This document shows positions 52,698-60,598 of a stretch of DNA of 63,901 bases, piece by piece. How positions within the stretch are numbered: the stretch's first letter is position 1; each line of letters begins with the position of its first letter. The notes under the pieces are model-generated. The model searched no databases, had not been told where the DNA came from, and saw only the letters and a program-made list of their open reading frames with translations. Both the position numbers and the translations under genes were made by a program. Where the stretch lies: the NCBI GenBank assembly GCA_005792355.1, contig SXSC01000394.1, forward strand, positions 1-63,901. The letters are read 5' to 3'. This stretch comes from Opitutaceae bacterium. GTDB lineage: Bacteria; Verrucomicrobiota; Verrucomicrobiia; Opitutales; Opitutaceae.

Positions 52698-54596
52698 TCA
52701 GGGAAGAACCAGTGGTACCGGTTCAAGGCCGCCGGGGCGGCGGGCGGTGTATGTCCGCAAATGCAGTTGTCCGGAAGTGAGATCGGCGCGTCCGGAAAAC
52801 GACAAATTCACGACACCGCGCGGCGGGGTGTTGCCGCCGGCAATCTGGTGGAGCGCGGCCCCGGACTTCACATGACCGCCGCGATGAATCCAAATCGCCA
52901 ACAGGTCGTTTTGCGCGGCGGATGACGGTTCCAGCGAGTAAGATAAGCCGCCAGTTGTCGGGTCATAAACCCAATCAACGGAACTGCGCCCGCCGTCTTC
53001 AAGCAGCAGGCTGGTCTTCCACGACTTCGGTCTGGGCGCCTTTCCACTCACCAACGCGGGCGTGCTGAACGGCGCCCGCCTGGGCTGCGTGGCTTGTTCG
53101 ATGGCATAACCGAGCGATAGTAATTCCGCTTCGGCGAATGCCCCGCCCAGCAGATCGACGCCGATTGGCACTCCATCGTCGGTAAACCCCGCCGGCACCG
53201 CCAGCGCTGGAAGGCCGGAGGTCGCGCTTAACAGACAATTGATGCCGCCCTGCGAATCTCCAATCCGGGCGGGTCTTCGTCGCAGCGTGGGATAAAGCAG
53301 TGCGGCCACGCGGTTTTCCTCCATGGCCGCTTCCACCGCGTGCCGCGTCGCCGTCCGCTTGACGAGTGCCCGGCGGTATTGGTCGGTGTCGCGCTTCTCG
53401 ACCGCATTTCTAGTTTTAAAGCGCGCCTCGAGCTCAACGTGGTACAGACCACGTTCCAGTATATCCCCGATCGATTTGATGGGCGCCGCGGGATGGCGCG
53501 CCAGATAGTCGGCCAGATCGAACTTGGCCTCCGCTGGGATGACGCTGCTGTCACGCAGCAGGTCGTCGAGACCGGGAATGACAATGTCGATCGGCTCGGC
53601 ACCCGCTTTTTTCAAAGTGGCGAGCCATTTGTTGACGAGGTCAGTCACCTCCTGATCTTCGGGTGCGGTCCCAAACAGGCTCCGGATGACTCCCAAGCGC
53701 GCTCCTTTTAGCGCGTCGCCGCGAAGCGCATCCCGATATGACTTCGGGATCCGACCTTCGCTTGCGCGGGTCACAGGGTCGGCGGGATCGACGCCAACCG
53801 TTGCGTCGAGCATCAACGCCAGATCGGTGATCGACCTGGCCAGCGGGCCACCGATATCCTGGGTGGTCGAGAGAGGAACGATGCCGGTGCGACTGGAGAG
53901 CCCCTGTGTGCCGCGTAGGCCAAACAGATTGTTGTGGGATGACGGGCTTCGAATTGAGCCGCAGGTATCGCTGCCCATGCCTGCCGCCGCGAAATTGGCC
54001 GCGACGGCCGCGCCTGTTCCGCCGCTCGAACCTCCGGGGTTCCGGTCCAGATCATAGGGGTTGCGCGTTTGGCCGAAACGCGAGCCGACGGTGGTGATGC
54101 CCATGGCGAGTTCATGCATGTTGGTTTTTCCCAGCACGACGGCACCGGCCTGCTTCAATCGCTGAATCATAAACGCATCGGATTTCGGATGAAAGGTCGC
54201 GAGCGCGATCGAGCCGGCCGTCGTCGGCAGTTCGACGGTTTCGTAGTTGTCCTTCACCACGATCGGAATGCCGTGCAGCGGGCCCCGTGGGCCGCGGGCG
54301 CGTCGTTCCAAGTCCAGCGCGTCGGCGGCGGCCAACGCCTGCGGATTGGTTGCCACCATGGCGTTGATCGCCGGGCCCGGTTGATCATAGGCCGCGATTC
54401 GAGCGAGGTAGAGCTCGACCAGTTGGCGCGACGTCAACGCTCCGGCGTGCATGGCTGCCTGCAACTCCAGAATAGATTTCTCCAACACTTCGAAATCATG
54501 CGGCGCCGGGGGCGACGGTTGCGCGCGGGCGCAAACGAGCGCGACGGCGAAGAGGATTGCCCACTGCAAAGAAGTGCGAACGCGTCCCATATTCAT
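52698..54596 (-). CDS. Secreted amidase with CHRD-like C-terminal domain
   Basis: A 632-residue amidase-signature enzyme with a signal peptide (LQWAILFAVALVCARAQ). The catalytic triad is Lys in HGIPIVVKDNYETV, cis-Ser in NPGGSSGGTGAAVAA, and Ser in GSDTCGSIRSPSSHN. The amidase fold covers about residues 35-510. The last 110 residues form a second domain with WIHRGGHVKSGAAL and GQLHLRTYTARRPGG, resembling the CHRD domain of secreted proteins. Substrate unknown. It is divergent from the VWA gene. Confidence 0.87.
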   Translation of the reverse strand: MNMGRVRTSLQWAILFAVALVCARAQPSPPAPHDFEVLEKSILELQAAMHAGALTSRQLVELYLARIAAYDQPGPAINAMVATNPQALAAADALDLERRARGPRGPLHGIPIVVKDNYETVELPTTAGSIALATFHPKSDAFMIQRLKQAGAVVLGKTNMHELAMGITTVGSRFGQTRNPYDLDRNPGGSSGGTGAAVAANFAAAGMGSDTCGSIRSPSSHNNLFGLRGTQGLSSRTGIVPLSTTQDIGGPLARSITDLALMLDATVGVDPADPVTRASEGRIPKSYRDALRGDALKGARLGVIRSLFGTAPEDQEVTDLVNKWLATLKKAGAEPIDIVIPGLDDLLRDSSVIPAEAKFDLADYLARHPAAPIKSIGDILERGLYHVELEARFKTRNAVEKRDTDQYRRALVKRTATRHAVEAAMEENRVAALLYPTLRRRPARIGDSQGGINCLLSATSGLPALAVPAGFTDDGVPIGVDLLGGAFAEAELLSLGYAIEQATQPRRAPFSTPALVSGKAPRPKSWKTSLLLEDGGRSSVDWVYDPTTGGLSYSLEPSSAAQNDLLAIWIHRGGHVKSGAALHQIAGGNTPPRGVVNLSFSGRADLTSGQLHLRTYTARRPGGLEPVPLVLP

Positions 54597-54778
54597 GATG
54601 TGCGGTTCGACCTACGTCAGTTGCCGTGGTCCGTCGAGCCCCTTCGGACGTCGCAGGCTCACGGATATTTTCCTGTGAGACGCGGCGAAGTTTCCCAGCT
54701 CAAGATTCGCCCATCGTGCCAGCGCGGAGGTGTCGGAGGGGTTTGCGCGATTAGGTTTTTGCGCAGCAAACCCTGCGC

Positions 54779-54818
54779 ATGACAAACTCCTGACAATTCG
54801 CTGACCACTCACTGACAA
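54779..54818. promoter_or_regulatory. Four (A/C)TGACAA direct repeats at 11-bp spacing
   Basis: Heptamers ATGACAA (54779), CTGACAA (54790), CTGACCA (54801) and CTGACAA (54812) are each followed by a 4-base spacer, giving an exact 11-bp period. This is the geometry of OmpR/PhoB-family binding sites such as the Pho box. A TTTACT at 54838 could be the -10 box. The OmpR-type regulator at 58354 is the natural candidate binder. Confidence 0.68.
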
Positions 54819-54870
54819 CCGGTGCGGCGTTTCGTGGTTTACTCCTGGGGTCAAAACCAAGGACAAAATT

Positions 54871-56235
54871 ATGAAACATCATCTCCACCTCACTGTCGCG
54901 GTCGCGCTCATCGGCGCGATGTCGCTTGCCCTCTCGAGCAGGTCCACCGCCCGCGCTGCCGACCACGGCTCCGAAGCTGTCCGGCTTCGCGTCGACGTCG
55001 ACCGCGGCATCTTACCCGCCGAAACCACCGAACGGGCGGTCGTGAAGATAGCCCTCGATTGCCTCCGGCTGCCGCGGCGCGACGCGCGACCGCCCGTGAA
55101 CATCGCCCTTGTGATTGATCGCTCGGGCTCGATGGCGGGTGACAAGATCGCCCGGGCGCGCGAGGCCGCCCTCGAGGCGGTGCGGCGGCTGGCGCCCGAC
55201 GATATCGTGGCGCTCATCGCCTACGATACCGCCGTGCAGACGCTCGTGCCGGCCCAGCGCGTGGGTGACGGTCGCCGGCTCGAACGCGCCATCCACGGCC
55301 TCGAGGTCGGGGGCAACACCGCGCTGCACGGCGGCGTGGCGCGCGGCGCGGTCGAGGTGCGCCGGCACATGGAAGACCGGCGTTACACCAACCGCGTCAT
55401 CTTGCTGTCCGATGGCCTGGCCAACGTCGGTCCGAGTTCGCCGGAAGAATTGGGCCGGCTCGGCACCTCGCTCGGGCGCGAGGGCATCTCGGTCACGACG
55501 ATCGGCCTCGGACTCGGTTTCAATGAAGACCTGATGACGCGCCTCGCCCAGCGCAGCGACGGCAATACCTATTTTGTGGAACACAGCGGAGATCTCTCGC
55601 GGATCTTCGCGGCGGAGCTCGGTGACGTGCTCAACGTCGTCGCGCGCCGTGTCGTGATCGAAATCGAATTTCCCGCCGGGGTGCGGCCGCTGCGGTTTGT
55701 CGGCCGCGAGGGTTCCATCCGCGGCCAGCGGGCCGAGCTTTCGCTTAACCAGCTCTACGGCGGGCAGGAGAAATTTGCACTCGTCGAGGTCGAGGTCGCG
55801 CCGGAGAGGGCCGGCGTGGAGATCGAGATCGCCCGGGCGCGGGTCAGTTATGAGGATGCGCTGAGTCAGCGCCAAACCAGATTGAGCGCCGAGCGAAAGG
55901 TGCAGTTCAGCGAAAACCGTGCGGCCGTGGTGAAGTCGGCGGACCACAAGGTGCAGACCGACTACGCGGCCAACGTCATCGCCGTGGCGAAGGACGAGGC
56001 GATCGTGCTGGTGGACGGCAACCGCCGCGAGGCGGCCGCCGCAGTGATGCGTGAGCGGTCCAAGGAGCTAAAGAAGATGGCGGACACCTATGGGAATGTG
56101 GCGGTGGGCCAGGTGGCCGCTGCCGCCGCGCCGGCCGCCGCCAAGCTGGAACGCGACGGACTGGACAACTCGGAGCGCAAGAGTTTCCGCGCCGAGGCCG
56201 CCCAGACGATGAACCAGCAGTCGCCGGTCCGGTAA
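54871..56235 (+). CDS. VWA-domain secreted protein
   Basis: A 454-residue exported protein (signal MKHHLHLTVAVALIGAMSLA) with a von Willebrand A domain from about residue 75. The metal-ion-dependent adhesion site is intact: DRSGSM in IALVIDRSGSMAGDKIARAR, the later Thr in GGNTALHGG, and Asp in VILLSDGLANVG. The region after the domain is beta-rich, and the C-terminus is Ala/Lys-rich and helical. It precedes the kinase and regulator genes and may be a periplasmic partner or a target of that system, possibly in envelope stress. Confidence 0.9.
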   Translation: MKHHLHLTVAVALIGAMSLALSSRSTARAADHGSEAVRLRVDVDRGILPAETTERAVVKIALDCLRLPRRDARPPVNIALVIDRSGSMAGDKIARAREAALEAVRRLAPDDIVALIAYDTAVQTLVPAQRVGDGRRLERAIHGLEVGGNTALHGGVARGAVEVRRHMEDRRYTNRVILLSDGLANVGPSSPEELGRLGTSLGREGISVTTIGLGLGFNEDLMTRLAQRSDGNTYFVEHSGDLSRIFAAELGDVLNVVARRVVIEIEFPAGVRPLRFVGREGSIRGQRAELSLNQLYGGQEKFALVEVEVAPERAGVEIEIARARVSYEDALSQRQTRLSAERKVQFSENRAAVVKSADHKVQTDYAANVIAVAKDEAIVLVDGNRREAAAAVMRERSKELKKMADTYGNVAVGQVAAAAAPAAAKLERDGLDNSERKSFRAEAAQTMNQQSPVR

Positions 56236-56351
56236 GCTGCCTTGCCGCCACGATTCTACGACTGCACGAGGTCTCGTGGTCCTGTGGTCTGAGGCGAAGC
56301 CTCCTCCGTTTCCCTCCTTTTCAATTGGCCGGTTTAAACTAGTCTCCCGCC

Positions 56352-58220
56352 GTGCTTCCCACCTCGCGCCGCATTCTACTCTACTGGCTCCTGTTGCTGG
56401 TACCGGCGCTCGTGGTGGGAGGCGCGGCGATTTTCCTGCTCCAGCGCGAAGAAGCGCGACTGCAAAAGCAGGGTGAATACCTCGATGAGGCCCGTCGGGC
56501 CGCGCTCACGGCGCAAGCCCGGCTGATTGTGGAGAACGTCGAGCTCTTCGTGGGCGATGCGCAGGCTGGCCTGCTCGAGACCCTGGCGACCGCGCCGGAC
56601 GTGGGGCTGGATGCGTTTCTCGACCGCTGGGAGCGGAGCAATCCGCTCGTGCGGACGACGTTTCGCAGTCTGCCCGATGGGCGGCTGGTGCGACCCGCCG
56701 TTGGCGCGGTGGAGGAGGAGGCCCAGGGTTTCCTGCGCCGGTTCTCGCGCGAGTTCGCGCGGCGCCCGCCGTGGAGCCCGGCGGAAGTTTCCATCGGATC
56801 GGCGGCCAAGGAGCAGGATGAGAAGAAATCGAAGGATGAGTCCGAAGTGCGGAAACTTGCGGCCCAGAATGTTTCGCAGGCCCAGTCGGCGCGCCGGAAC
56901 TTGCAGCAAACGGCCGGTTCGCGCGACTACGCCCTCGCGGACAGCGCCCCAACGGCGACGGCAGCGGCGGCTCCGATGGCTCCCTCTCCCTTGCCTGCCG
57001 CCGCGCGATCGCGACAGCAGGAGAAATCCGAGGTGGCTCCGGCGGGCGTTTCTGCGGTGACTTTGGGCCGAGTGGAGTCGGCTGCGGCCAAGCTGGAGAA
57101 GGACAGTCTGCCGGATACGCGCGGCTGGCAGCCGCGCATGCTCGAGGGCCGCTTGCACGTGATCGGGTGGGTGCGCCCGGGTGGGGCCGGGGAGTTTCGG
57201 GGGGTGGAGTTGGGCGTTGCGGCGCTCGTGGGCCGGCTGAGTGGCGCGTTGCCGGCCGAGGTCGGCCTCGGGGAGGGCTACGCGCTGCGCGACAGCCAGG
57301 GACGCGTGTTGCACCAACGCGGCGTCTTGCCGGCGGCCGGCGAGCCGGCGGTGCGGGTGCCGCTCGCGGCGACGTTGCTGCCGGGCTGGGAAGTCGTGGC
57401 GTATTTCACCGGGGCGGCGGAGACGGGTGGCGGCGCGGGTTTTTTTTGGGTGGGCGCGTTGCTGGTTGCGATTTTCGTCGCGGCGATTCTCACCGGGGGA
57501 TCGCTGCTGCTGTGGCAGGCGCGGCGCAGCGAGGCCGAGGCGGCGCAGAAGACGTCGTTCGTCGCCAATGTGTCGCACGAGTTCAAGACGCCGCTCACGA
57601 CGATCCGGCTGTATTCGGAGTTGCTCGAACAGGGTCGGGTGCGGGATGCAACGCAGGGCGGCGAATACCTGCGCACGATTGGACGCGAGACGCAGCGGCT
57701 CGCGCGCCTGGTGAACAACGCGCTCGATTTCAGCCGGCTCGAGCAGGGCCGGAAGAAATATTCCCGCGAGCCGGTGGACCTGCGGGTGGAACTTACGCGC
57801 CTGCTCGAGACCCTGGCGCCCCGCATGGCCGAGGCGGGACTGACGTTGCGCCGCGATTTCCCGGACACAGCGGTCGCGGTTTTCACGGATCGGGATGCGC
57901 TCGAGCAGATCGTGCTCAACCTGATCGACAACGCGTTGAAGTACGGATTGGCCGGGGGCGAGGTTTCCGTCATGCTCGTCGCGCGAGGCAGCGGCGGAGC
58001 CGAGGTGAGGGTGGGGGATCGCGGGCCCGGGGTGCCGTTGGAACATCGCGAACGAATTTTCGAGAAATTCCACCGGGTGGACGACGCGCTGACGGCGGAA
58101 AAGAGCGGCGCGGGATTGGGGCTCAGCATCGCGCGGCAGCTCGCGCGCGGTCAGGGCGGTGAAGTGCGCTACGTGCCGCGCGCCGGCGGCGGAGCGGAAT
58201 TTATCCTGGAGCTGCCATGA
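56352..58220 (+). CDS. Membrane sensor histidine kinase
   Basis: A 622-residue kinase that starts with GTG (MLPTSRRIL). A first membrane span is at residues 8-30. It is followed by a long periplasmic part (about 31-358) with a low-complexity Ala/Ser/Lys stretch (TATAAAAPMAPSPLPAAARS). A second span lies near 361-386. The phosphoacceptor His409 is in FVANVSHEFKTPLTTIRLY, the N box is NLIDNALKYG, and G boxes are VGDRGPGVP and GAGLGLSIARQLARG. There is no obvious HAMP domain between span 2 and the His domain. The periplasmic sensor resembles nothing I know. It lies 116 bases downstream of the VWA gene. Confidence 0.93.
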   Translation: MLPTSRRILLYWLLLLVPALVVGGAAIFLLQREEARLQKQGEYLDEARRAALTAQARLIVENVELFVGDAQAGLLETLATAPDVGLDAFLDRWERSNPLVRTTFRSLPDGRLVRPAVGAVEEEAQGFLRRFSREFARRPPWSPAEVSIGSAAKEQDEKKSKDESEVRKLAAQNVSQAQSARRNLQQTAGSRDYALADSAPTATAAAAPMAPSPLPAAARSRQQEKSEVAPAGVSAVTLGRVESAAAKLEKDSLPDTRGWQPRMLEGRLHVIGWVRPGGAGEFRGVELGVAALVGRLSGALPAEVGLGEGYALRDSQGRVLHQRGVLPAAGEPAVRVPLAATLLPGWEVVAYFTGAAETGGGAGFFWVGALLVAIFVAAILTGGSLLLWQARRSEAEAAQKTSFVANVSHEFKTPLTTIRLYSELLEQGRVRDATQGGEYLRTIGRETQRLARLVNNALDFSRLEQGRKKYSREPVDLRVELTRLLETLAPRMAEAGLTLRRDFPDTAVAVFTDRDALEQIVLNLIDNALKYGLAGGEVSVMLVARGSGGAEVRVGDRGPGVPLEHRERIFEKFHRVDDALTAEKSGAGLGLSIARQLARGQGGEVRYVPRAGGGAEFILELP

Positions 58221-58240
58221 AAGCATCAGAAACAGCCGTC

Positions 58241-58337
58241 GTCACAGTGAGCACGGAGGAAGCACAGAGGTCACGGAGTTCGGCCATAGGCGCATGGCTC
58301 TGTGACCTCCCCGTCTCCCTCGGTGTCCTCTGTGTCC
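58241..58337. repeat. ACAGAG-type inverted repeat without a gene (miniature copy)
   Basis: Left arm 58241-58278 and right arm 58298-58337 are imperfect inverted repeats of the same type as the ends of the cassette at 48163-48610. Both contain the words CACAGAGG, GTCAC and GGAG in the same order. Only about 20 bases lie between the arms. It looks like a deleted, non-autonomous version inserted between the kinase stop and the regulator start. Confidence 0.7.
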
Positions 58338-58353
58338 AATTCCGGTTTCCATC

Positions 58354-59052
58354 ATGAAGGCCAAGATTCTCATTGCCGAGGACGACACCAACATCCGCCT
58401 CGGGCTCGTGGCGACGCTCGAGAGCGAGGGCTACGCGGTCACGGCGGCGGGCGACGGCGCGCAGGCGCTGCGGATTTTCCCGCAGGAGAAATTTGAACTG
58501 GTGGTGCTCGATATCATGATGCCCAAGGCGAGCGGCTACGATGTGTGCCGGGAATTGCGCGCCCGCGGCTCACGCGTCCCGGTGCTGTTTCTCACCGCCA
58601 AGGGCGAGGAGATCGACAAGGTGGTCGGGCTGAAGCTGGGGGCGGACGACTACGTGACCAAGCCGTTCGGCGTGCATGAGTTGCTCGCGCGCGTCGAGGC
58701 GCTCCTGCGGCGCGGGCGGGTGACAGAGAAGGGCGGCGGACGGGAGCTGCCGCCGACGTTTCAGCTCGGTGCTGCGGAGATTGATCGCCGAAAGTTCCAC
58801 GCGGTGATTGCGGGTCGGACGACAGCCTTGACGGCGCGCGAGTTGAAACTCGCGGAGGTGTTCGCGGCCCACCCGGGTGAGGTCCTCACCCGCGATGCGT
58901 TGCTGAACGCCGTCTGGGGCGTGGATTATTTTGGCACCACGCGCACACTCGATCAGCACGTGGCGCAGTTGCGCAAGAAAATCGAGGCGTCGCCCGGGGC
59001 GACGTCAGTGATCGCGACGGTGCACGGGGTGGGCTATCGGTACGACGCCTGA
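58354..59052 (+). CDS. OmpR-family response regulator
   Basis: A 232-residue two-component regulator. The receiver domain has acidic residues in LIAEDDTNIR, phosphorylated Asp53 in VVLDIMMPKASG, Thr81 in FLTAKG and Lys103 in DYVTKPFG. The C-terminal winged helix has LTARELKLAEVFAAHPGEVL, LDQHVAQLRKKIE and GVGYRYDA. It pairs with the kinase upstream, from which it is separated by the miniature repeat. It may bind the 11-bp-spaced repeats before the VWA gene. A terminator follows immediately. Confidence 0.96.
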   Translation: MKAKILIAEDDTNIRLGLVATLESEGYAVTAAGDGAQALRIFPQEKFELVVLDIMMPKASGYDVCRELRARGSRVPVLFLTAKGEEIDKVVGLKLGADDYVTKPFGVHELLARVEALLRRGRVTEKGGGRELPPTFQLGAAEIDRRKFHAVIAGRTTALTARELKLAEVFAAHPGEVLTRDALLNAVWGVDYFGTTRTLDQHVAQLRKKIEASPGATSVIATVHGVGYRYDA

Positions 59053-59055
59053 ATG

Positions 59056-59076
59056 CAAAACCGCTTGGCGGTTTTG
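59056..59076 (+). terminator. Hairpin terminator after the response regulator
   Basis: Perfect stem CAAAACCGC/GCGGTTTTG with loop TTG, four bases after the stop codon. The T-run is in the stem, and A-run symmetry would let it work in both directions. Confidence 0.65.
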
Positions 59077-59174
59077 TCTAAGCCCGCATGAACTCGAAGC
59101 TCACGCCGGAACGTCGATGCGTTGGCGGTCGGGAAAATGCGAAAACCAAGCAGAGCGGGAAGAATGCGGGCTGC

Positions 59175-60080
59175 CTACACCGCGCACAACTTCACCGACT
59201 CGCGCAGTGACGTCAGCGGATCGCGCTTCGGAATGAATTCCTGACCGACGAAGCCCTTGAAACCGGTCGCCTTGATCGCCCGCATGATCGGCGGGTAGTT
59301 GAGCTCCTGCTGATCCTGCGGTTCGAACTCATTGCGGCCGGGATTGCCGGCGGTGTGATAGTGGCCGAGATAGGCGGCGTTGTCCGTGATCGTGCGGATT
59401 ACGTCTCCCTCCATGATTTGCATGTGGTAGATGTCGTAGAGCAGCTTGAAGCGCTCGGAGCCGACGCGTTTCACGAGATCGACCCCCCACGGCGTGCGAT
59501 CGCACATGTAGTCCTTATGATTCACCTTCGAATTGAGGAGTTCCATGATGACGTTAATCCGGTTTTTCTCCGCAAACGCCATCAGGCGCTTGAGACCGAT
59601 GGCGCAGTTATCGAGGCCCTTCTCGTCGTCCAGTTTTTCGCGGTTGCCCGAAAAACAAATCACATTTTCGAAACCGGCGGCGGCGACCTCGGCGATGCGC
59701 TTCTCATAACTCGCGACGAGCGTATCATGGTGCTCGAGACGGTTCCAGGCCTTGCCGATCCCGCCGACGCTCACGCCCTGGGGCGTCTTCGCGGTGGGAT
59801 TGCTCACCATGGCGCAATTCAGGCCGAATTTCTTGAGGATCGGAAAATCCTCGGGGTTGAGCAACTCGACGGACTCAAGGCCGATGTCCTTGGCGGCGGC
59901 GCAGAACGGGTCGAGCGCAATGTCCTTGTAACACCATTTGCAGACGGATTGACGGATCGAACCGCCCGAGGCGGCGGGTTTCGCGGCCTTTTCGGCGGCG
60001 CGGGAGGGAGGAAGAGATGCGAGCGCGGCGGCGCCGGCGATATTGCGAAGTGCGGTGCGGCGAGACATAGAGGAAGGCAT
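59175..60080 (-). CDS. Hydroxypyruvate isomerase-like TIM-barrel protein, Tat-exported
   Basis: A 301-residue xylose-isomerase-like TIM barrel with an N-terminal twin-arginine-type signal (MSRRTALRNIAGAAALASLP). Likely metal and acid/base residues are Glu in VIMELLNSKVNH, Asp/His in LLYDIYHMQIMEGD, His in LGHYHTAGNPGRNEFE, and Glu in GFVGQEFIP, matching the hydroxypyruvate isomerase (Hyi) pattern. The start MPSSMSRRT is chosen; MSRRT four codons on is equally possible. With the nearby Gfo/Idh gene it suggests periplasmic handling of a sugar-like compound, a common Verrucomicrobiota theme; the substrate is unknown. Confidence 0.87.
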   Translation of the reverse strand: MPSSMSRRTALRNIAGAAALASLPPSRAAEKAAKPAASGGSIRQSVCKWCYKDIALDPFCAAAKDIGLESVELLNPEDFPILKKFGLNCAMVSNPTAKTPQGVSVGGIGKAWNRLEHHDTLVASYEKRIAEVAAAGFENVICFSGNREKLDDEKGLDNCAIGLKRLMAFAEKNRINVIMELLNSKVNHKDYMCDRTPWGVDLVKRVGSERFKLLYDIYHMQIMEGDVIRTITDNAAYLGHYHTAGNPGRNEFEPQDQQELNYPPIMRAIKATGFKGFVGQEFIPKRDPLTSLRESVKLCAV

Positions 60081-60598
60081 GGCAGGGGAGGGTGGAGGAG
60101 GAAGAATCGCCGCGGTGGATGGGTTTGGCAAGTGCGCAGGTCGGGGCCGCGGGTGACCGGAAGTTGGGACAACTCACGGCGCATCCCCGCCAATCTCGAT
60201 CCGGGCAAGACCGTGCATTGGGGTGATCGGCGTGCGACGAGATGTTCCTCGGCTGGTACCGTGCCCCGTGGGACGAAAGCGCGCGGCTGCCGTCACCCCA
60301 AAATCTAAGCTGGGCAGCACCGCTCGGAGGGGCGACATTCCTGTCGCCCAAGGTCGTCGGGCCATGAATCGGCGGCAGGAATGCCGCCGCCCCGACAATC
60401 GATCTTGCTACGACAGAATGGTGGGTCAAGCGCACGGCCAAGCCGGAAGGATCGGGCAACGCCCCGTTCCATTCCGGGCCGCGGGGAGAACCGGCCGGAA
60501 AAATGGCGGCGTGGTGCGTTGTTTGATTGCGCGGACGGTGCGCTTGGGTCCTTTGTTCACGCCCGGTCGACCTCACCCCGAAAACTCTCCGCACAAAA
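60081..60598. other. Divergent intergenic with one palindromic element
   Basis: 518 bases between the divergent isomerase and transporter genes. The only structure I can support is the double-hairpin repeat at 60325-60393. Frames are open on the plus strand, but they look like random GC-rich sequence. Confidence 0.4.
60325..60393. repeat. Double-hairpin element with TTCC and GGAA loops
   Basis: Hairpin 1 GGCGACA-TTCC-TGTCGCC (60331-60348) and hairpin 2 GGCGGCA-GGAA-TGCCGCC (60371-60388), 22 bases apart, have exactly complementary tetraloops. The left end is CGGAGG as in the other elements. Confidence 0.75.

Noticed and set aside
56376-58226. Open frame of 616 codons antisense to the histidine kinase
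   Set aside because: Arg/His/Gln-rich shadow composition, no motif; the kinase motifs are unambiguous.
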